From a candidate division Zixibacteria bacterium 4484_93 (GTDB lineage: Bacteria; UBP14; UBA6098; 4484-93): a stretch of DNA of 20,362 bases. A program made the translations under genes and the position numbers. This document shows, in pieces, positions 16,624 through 20,362 of this stretch; position 1 is the first letter of the stretch; each line of letters begins with the position of its first letter. The stretch is from contig NATO01000008.1 of NCBI GenBank assembly GCA_002085385.1, positions 1 to 20,362 on the forward strand, given 5' to 3'. The notes beneath the pieces are model-generated. The model was not told the origin of the DNA. It was given only the letters and a program-made list of their open reading frames with translations, and made no database searches.

Positions 16624-16757
16624 TTTTCCAGCCGCTTGAGATTCCTGAGATACCAGCGGATAGCCTCCGATTCAGCCTTCTTGTTCTTCATCGCATACAA
16701 CAGAGCCCTATAAGACAGGAATTGCCGATATTCCCGCTCATCCATTCTTTCCCTCAT
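16620..16757 (-). CDS. possible small protein, 45 residues
   Basis: A short frame from ATG 16757 to TAA, ending tail to tail with ispD. It has a ribosome-binding stretch GGTGGGA about seven bases before the ATG (or AGGGAAAG before the ATG at 16744, which gives 41 residues). The product is highly charged and helical in character (MDEREYRQFLSYRALLYA, then AESEAIRWYLRNLKRLEN), with no membrane segment. It follows pgsW by 46 bp on the same strand and could be the last gene of that operon. I recognise no family. Its short length leaves real doubt that it is coding. Confidence 0.45.
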   Translation of the reverse strand: MRERMDEREYRQFLSYRALLYAMKNKKAESEAIRWYLRNLKRLEN

Positions 16758-16803
16758 ACCAATCCCACCTTTCACAAATATTATCGGATAAAAAAAGCGG
16801 AAT

Positions 16804-17910
16804 TTAAGTTTGTTTTTTCCTGAGGGAGAAGAATATTCGATGCATCTCGAGGCGGATGACAACAAACACAAGAACCAAGTAAAAAGCAAGTAAAACAGCC
16901 GTTAAGGGCAGATTGTAGCGCATCTTGAAGAAGACATCACCAGACGGAACAGATGGAATCGGAAACGGATAGCGAGGAAAATTGTAATTCTCGATAAGCA
17001 ACGGGATATCAGAAAGGTTAAGAACCGGCACACCTGATGCGAGAAACCGAACCATAACACCACGAACAGGGAAATTGAAATCGGGGATGACACGGGTGAT
17101 ACCGAGCGGAAAGACGGTCAGGTTCTCCTCTGCACCGATGCTTGCGACACCACCTCCTATGTTGATGTAGAGAGCATACTCCTTTCCCGGCGGAAGGGAA
17201 TTGCGGAATATCTTCATTCTCTCATCTATGGATGACTGGAGGCTTGGCTTGTATATCAGTCGAACACCATTTCGCTCAATCGCAGAGAGGATAAGCTCTC
17301 TCCCCTCTTCGGTTATGTTTGCACCGTTGTCGTATCTGCCGCCGATGGACGCAGCAGTTGACCTGAAATTCAACACCTGTTTCTCTGAAAGCTGCTTTTC
17401 CATATCGAGCCAGGTGAAATCGGGGTCGGTCGCTCCCCACATAGACGAGCCGACAGATGTTATAATAACAGGGACGACTCCCAGAACCTGACAGGCAGCA
17501 AGAGCAGTGATGTTGAGAGCAGGGTATGAGCCGGTCATTCCGATGGCGACATAATCTCCATTCTTCACGCCAGACGACCTCAGCTGGTCAACCAGAGCTG
17601 CCGCTATGTTTGGATTGACAGTCGAGAGCTTTGCCTCGAGGTTGCCACGGCTTGTGGTTATTGGGGTGAATTGGTCACCTATCAACCCTGTGGCATACGG
17701 GTCAGAATGAGATGCGGCAATTCTTTTCCCTTGATAAGATTTTATGGCTGCAAACATCTGCTTGGAAAGTCTTGCGGCTGCAAGTTTCTCCTCGAAATAC
17801 GGCTGTGGCATAAGGGAGCGGGTAGACTCCACCACAGCGACGATAATCAGCCCGACAACGGCGAGGAAAACAAGCGATAGCCGGGAAACCTTACCAGAAC
17901 GCCATATCAA
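16804..17910 (-). CDS. pgsW: poly-gamma-glutamate system protein PgsW
   Basis: A 368-residue membrane protein matching the poly-gamma-glutamate system protein PgsW. I start it at TTG 17910, which overlaps the pgsC stop as TTGA and sits just after GGAGGGGAG; the frame is open further upstream only within pgsC. One N-terminal membrane segment (about 10-28) and one near the C-terminus (about 333-355, before a basic tail) flank a large domain. That domain contains TGLIGDQFTPITTSRGNLEAK-type sequence, VNPNIAAALVDQL, VAIGMTGSYPALNI and SSMWGATDPDFTWLDME, all typical of the family. PgsW genes accompany pgsB and pgsC in some bacteria; the molecular role is poorly known. Here pgsC is directly upstream, but the ligase gene pgsB is not in the window. 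Confidence 0.82.
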   Translation of the reverse strand: MIWRSGKVSRLSLVFLAVVGLIIVAVVESTRSLMPQPYFEEKLAAARLSKQMFAAIKSYQGKRIAASHSDPYATGLIGDQFTPITTSRGNLEAKLSTVNPNIAAALVDQLRSSGVKNGDYVAIGMTGSYPALNITALAACQVLGVVPVIITSVGSSMWGATDPDFTWLDMEKQLSEKQVLNFRSTAASIGGRYDNGANITEEGRELILSAIERNGVRLIYKPSLQSSIDERMKIFRNSLPPGKEYALYINIGGGVASIGAEENLTVFPLGITRVIPDFNFPVRGVMVRFLASGVPVLNLSDIPLLIENYNFPRYPFPIPSVPSGDVFFKMRYNLPLTAVLLAFYLVLVFVVIRLEMHRIFFSLRKKQT

Positions 17911-18359
17911 AATAGCTCCCCTCCTCTCAAAACGATTATTGTCAGGCGGACGATGACGCTCGCTATGAAAAGGCTCGAAAGGGTATCCAGCACACCCTGA
18001 CGCTCCATCCATAACGCAATAAGCCCAGGTATGATGAACCCGACAGGGTCAACCGAAAGCATTCCAGGAACGGAAACATTCATAACGAGCAATCGGTAGA
18101 GGAAAACATAGACAAAGGCAACAAGTATCACAAGGACGAACCGCCGCCTGCCATAGATGAGGATATAGTTCGATAGAAACTTTATCGTGAGTAGCGTCAG
18201 GAATGCGATACCAAGGGTCGCAAGGATTCTCATAGGTTGGCCAAGATACACTGCAATGTATCCAGGAACGACCATCCCGCCCGCCGCAAGCCCGAATGTC
18301 TCGGCAAAGATAAGGCTCACAAAAAGCCCAAGTCCAATTGCAACAATTAGCACGCTCAT
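17907..18359 (-). CDS. pgsC: poly-gamma-glutamate biosynthesis protein PgsC/CapC
   Basis: A 150-residue polytopic membrane protein of the PgsC/CapC family, which works with the amide ligase PgsB to make and export poly-gamma-glutamate. It shows four to five hydrophobic helices. The family-like segments are AETFGLAAGGMVVPGYIAVY at about 19-38, SVDPVGFIIPGLIAL at about 102-116, and a QGVLDTLSSLFIASVIVRL helix near the end; the length is normal for the family. ATG 18359 has a TAGGA site upstream and lies 7 bp after the stop of the FG-GAP/ASPIC gene, so the two are probably co-transcribed. The stop overlaps pgsW by 4 bp. Without a visible pgsB, the pathway must be completed elsewhere, or this pair does something else. 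Confidence 0.85.
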   Translation of the reverse strand: MSVLIVAIGLGLFVSLIFAETFGLAAGGMVVPGYIAVYLGQPMRILATLGIAFLTLLTIKFLSNYILIYGRRRFVLVILVAFVYVFLYRLLVMNVSVPGMLSVDPVGFIIPGLIALWMERQGVLDTLSSLFIASVIVRLTIIVLRGGELF

Positions 18360-18366
18360 TTTTTTC

Positions 18367-19689
18367 CTACTTAAGATGTATCATTTTGCCTGACGAGAAA
18401 ACCTTCTTACCATCTTTTATAACATAAAGGTATGTCCCGCTGGAAAGCCCATCATTCGATACGAATATCCTGTTCCGCCCGGAGGGGTAAAACCTCTCTG
18501 GAACAGTTCTTACCATCTCGCCGAGGCTGTTGTATATCTCGACAGAGAGCGAAATCGGCTCCATTAGCTCAAAGCCTATATACGCTCCGGCGTTAAACGG
18601 GTTCGGATAAACACAGGTAGATAACCTCTTCGGAAGATGTGCAAGCTCTTCTATCGATGAGAACAGTCCCTCCGATTCAATTGCGGTGTATATCACATCT
18701 GCCGGGATGTTGTAATATTTCTCGACCCTTTCCGAGCCGAGCCAGTGTATCTCGTGGCTATCGACAACGGTTGCTCCCCCGAGACCGAAATGCAGGCGCA
18801 GGCTGTTCTGCGTCGATGTCCCTTTGCCGCCCTCGACCTGACGGAGCTGACGCATACCACCGGAATAAACGAAAACATAAGAACCGATAGCCGAGCGGTT
18901 CACATCTCGACCCTCGAGGCGAACCTCTATCCAGTGATTGCTGTTGCCACGGTTGTGATAAAGGTGAAATTCAGAACCGGAGACAAGGTCTAAAAAGCCA
19001 TCATTGTCGAAATCAGACCAGGCACAGCCCCAGCCGTTGTCAACCCGGACACCAGCAGGATACGATACCTCCGTAAATGTCCCATCACCATTGTTGCGAT
19101 ACAGTGCCGATTTCCTCCCGACATAGACATTGGTGATGAAAAGGTCAAGATAGCCATCGTTGTCGAAATCAGACCAGGCAACATCAGAATTGGTCTCCTG
19201 ATAGAGGATGCCTGCATCCTCACGAACATCGCTGAAATGGAAATCGGGCGTCCCCTCGTTCTCATACAGCATACTCTTGTCGGAAAAATCTATGAAGCGC
19301 GGATGAGCGAGGTTGGCACAGAAAAGGTCGAAATCGCCATCGTTATCGAAATCGGCAAACTCGGAGCCGATTGTATGACCGTAGTAATAGTGCCCGCCGG
19401 ACAAAATCGGAACACCCTCGATGCCGTGTTCCTCGGCGGAATTGATGAATATACCATCCCCAGAGTTCAGCCAGAGGAAGTTCGGGTTCAGGCGGTAGTT
19501 TGACACATAGATATCGAGGTCACCATCAAAATCGAAATCCGCCGCACAGACACCTCTCCCACACTCATCAGGCTCAGAGGATATGCCGCAGGAGTCCGTC
19601 GCATCGATAAAATGCGTTCCATCGACATTCAGCCAGAGGTAATCCGGCGTCGGGACACTCATCTCATCCGGACGCTCATAGTTCAACAT
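18367..19689 (-). CDS. FG-GAP/ASPIC-UnbV protein with type IX sorting domain, 3' part of a split gene
   Basis: The frame codes for VCBS/FG-GAP-type calcium loops (DFDFDGDLD, DFDNDGDFD, DFDNDGYLD and DFDNDGFLD, spread over about residues 51-235). An ASPIC/UnbV domain follows (about 250-325, with HWIEVRLEG, LRQVEGGKG and LHFGLGG), and the protein ends in a sorting domain (YPNPFNAG, IYNSLGEMV, SSGTYLYV). I place the first credible codon at ATG 19689, preceded by a weak GGTGGA. The frame is open to an ATG at 19767, but that start has no ribosome site and the extra residues only shadow the upstream gene. The product lacks a signal peptide although it carries a secretion tail. The missing N-terminus is almost certainly the frame at 19676-20179. 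Secreted ASPIC proteins are common in FCB genomes; the function is unknown. Confidence 0.8.
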   Translation of the reverse strand: MLNYERPDEMSVPTPDYLWLNVDGTHFIDATDSCGISSEPDECGRGVCAADFDFDGDLDIYVSNYRLNPNFLWLNSGDGIFINSAEEHGIEGVPILSGGHYYYGHTIGSEFADFDNDGDFDLFCANLAHPRFIDFSDKSMLYENEGTPDFHFSDVREDAGILYQETNSDVAWSDFDNDGYLDLFITNVYVGRKSALYRNNGDGTFTEVSYPAGVRVDNGWGCAWSDFDNDGFLDLVSGSEFHLYHNRGNSNHWIEVRLEGRDVNRSAIGSYVFVYSGGMRQLRQVEGGKGTSTQNSLRLHFGLGGATVVDSHEIHWLGSERVEKYYNIPADVIYTAIESEGLFSSIEELAHLPKRLSTCVYPNPFNAGAYIGFELMEPISLSVEIYNSLGEMVRTVPERFYPSGRNRIFVSNDGLSSGTYLYVIKDGKKVFSSGKMIHLK

Positions 19690-20179
19690 ACCAGGTTCCA
19701 CCCATACGGAGGACAGAACGATAAACAGTCGGTTCAGTGCCATCGACATAAAAGACAGGTTCATCATCCGTGTCGAGCAGGTGCCCGACGAAGAAATCCG
19801 TCAGTGCCGGGAGTTCGATTCCAAGCTCCCTTAAATCAACATCTATCCATTCGCTCGACGCACCGCTCGAATGTGCAACGAGAGGTAAAGCAAGAGGAGC
19901 AGATATATCCGGCTGATGCCCACCGTTGTCCGCCCAGATGTATAACGCAAAATTCTGCGTCCTCCCCGTCCGACTATGAATTCGGAGCCTGATAGAGAGA
20001 AGCGAGCAGGGATGAAGCGGTGTAAAGCGAACCGCCTCAATATCACCTGATTCGAGGTCAAAATAACCCGATGCAGAGCCATCATCATACTGAAGCGTCA
20101 CCAGCGAATCGAGAACAGAAGCCTCTATGCTGCAGGCAACGAGCATCACAGCAGAAAAAAGCAAAAAGGCAAAACGCAT
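19676..20179 (-). CDS. secreted beta-rich N-terminal domain, 5' part of the split FG-GAP/ASPIC gene
   Basis: A 167-residue frame. I start it at ATG 20179, with GAGGAG seven bases upstream; the open TTG at 20200 lies too close to the promoter. A signal peptide (MRFAFLLF through ACSIEAS) is clear. It contains LVAC, so Cys16 could be a lipoprotein site, although cleavage after IEA is also reasonable. The rest (YDDGSASGYF, AVRFTP, FALYIWAD, WIDVDLRE, FFVGHLLD, GGTWYVE) resembles the N-terminal jelly-roll-like domain found in multi-domain FCB secreted proteins, which normally continues into repeats and a sorting tail. Here it stops abruptly after GGTWYVEL, and the neighbouring frame supplies exactly those missing parts. 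A one-base indel in a single gene is the simplest reading. Confidence 0.75.
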   Translation of the reverse strand: MRFAFLLFSAVMLVACSIEASVLDSLVTLQYDDGSASGYFDLESGDIEAVRFTPLHPCSLLSIRLRIHSRTGRTQNFALYIWADNGGHQPDISAPLALPLVAHSSGASSEWIDVDLRELGIELPALTDFFVGHLLDTDDEPVFYVDGTEPTVYRSVLRMGGTWYVEL

Positions 20180-20205
20180 ATTGCTCTCCTCACAAAACAA
20201 TTCAC

Positions 20206-20234
20206 AAGATAAAGTGAGATAACTGGATTGTCAA
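20206..20234 (-). promoter_or_regulatory. candidate promoter for the FG-GAP/ASPIC-pgsC-pgsW operon
   Basis: On the - strand an exact TTGACA (20229-20234) is followed after 17 bp by TATCTT (20206-20211, four of six). It lies between the hypD stop (20246) and the ATG at 20179, leaving a leader of about 20 bases that carries GAGGAG. Confidence 0.5.
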
Positions 20235-20245
20235 CAATTTTAGCA

Positions 20246-20362
20246 TCACAGACCATATTTGTAGTAAGCGGCGCAGGCTCCCTCGGAGGATATCATACAG
20301 GGACCGACAGGGTGCTGTGGCGTGCAGGCAGTCCCGAAATTAGGGCAGTCGGATGGAAGAGC
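20246..20362 (-). CDS. hypD: hydrogenase formation protein HypD, C-terminal fragment
   Basis: The last 38 codons of a gene that begins beyond the right edge, ending at TGA 20246-20248. The fragment reads DCPNFGTACTP, then HPVGPCMISSEGACAAYYKYG, which is the conserved C-terminal cysteine block of HypD, including cysteines linked to its 4Fe-4S cluster. HypD works with HypC to carry the Fe(CN)2CO group during NiFe-hydrogenase maturation in the cytoplasm. Its presence implies a hyp cluster to the right of this window. The next gene has its own candidate promoter, so hypD looks like the last gene of that cluster. Confidence 0.88.
   Translation of the reverse strand, partial: ALPSDCPNFGTACTPQHPVGPCMISSEGACAAYYKYGL

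Noticed and set aside
17911..18012. Upstream extension of pgsW to an ATG at 18012
   Set aside because: The extra 34 residues fall inside pgsC and are hydrophilic and unlike PgsW; the GGAGGGGAG site points to the TTG at 17910.
1..20362. Archaeal origin, suggested by DUF1464 and heavy ATA/AGA codon use
   Set aside because: waaA, ispD, cohesin/FG-GAP proteins with type IX-style sorting domains and the bacterial-type lipoprotein signals show a Gram-negative bacterium; the codon use may reflect lineage or temperature.
1..20362. CRISPR array, tRNA, rRNA, insertion sequence or prophage
   Set aside because: No regularly spaced repeats, tRNA-like cloverleaf, transposase or phage protein was seen; nearly all sequence is covered by protein-coding genes.

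Overview
The window looks like chromosome of a Gram-negative bacterium from, or near, the Fibrobacteres-Chlorobi-Bacteroidetes (FCB) group, probably an uncultivated candidate phylum. The evidence is a Kdo transferase for lipid A (waaA), the MEP-pathway enzyme IspD, and large secreted proteins that end in type IX-style sorting domains (NPFN followed by GxxVxxL, SGxYxYK and a short K-ending tail). Arg codons AGA/AGG and Ile ATA are frequent. A DUF1464 protein, a family known mostly from archaea, and the end of hypD (NiFe-hydrogenase maturation) fit an anaerobe. The phylum itself cannot be fixed from this sequence. No tRNA, rRNA, CRISPR array, insertion sequence or phage gene was seen.

Left block, + strand, 1-4930: the 3' end of a metallo-beta-lactamase-fold gene, trmO (tRNA m6t6A methylation), a FetA/FetB-type ABC pair, a radical SAM/SPASM protein, and a DUF1464 ASKHA-fold protein. 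Each gene overlaps the next by 1-10 bp, so this is one tightly coupled operon. It ends with an NAD-dependent epimerase gene that has lost about 30 internal codons together with its reading frame.

Second block, - strand, 4960-8849: a cohesin-domain lipoprotein followed after 5 bp by a 1111-residue secreted protein with VWA, cohesin-like, dockerin-like and sorting domains. This looks like a two-gene surface module. It is transcribed divergently from waaA, and the two candidate promoters lie back to back.

Third block, + strand, 8989-16623: waaA, an inositol-monophosphatase-family gene and rlmD overlap one another. After a candidate promoter come a seven-bladed FG-GAP propeller protein, a pyrimidine-nucleoside phosphorylase, a seven-TPR lipoprotein and ispD, again with overlapping ends. 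Housekeeping and envelope genes are mixed here.

Fourth block, - strand, 16620-20362: the end of hypD, then a candidate promoter, then a secreted FG-GAP/ASPIC protein that appears split by a frameshift. Next are pgsC and pgsW of the poly-gamma-glutamate system, without the ligase pgsB, and then a possible 45-residue protein.

Across the whole window the tetramer GATC is almost absent (four sites by eye), while TCGA, which has the same base composition, is very common. There is no gene-free stretch longer than about 140 bases; the longest, 8850-8988, holds the divergent promoters.
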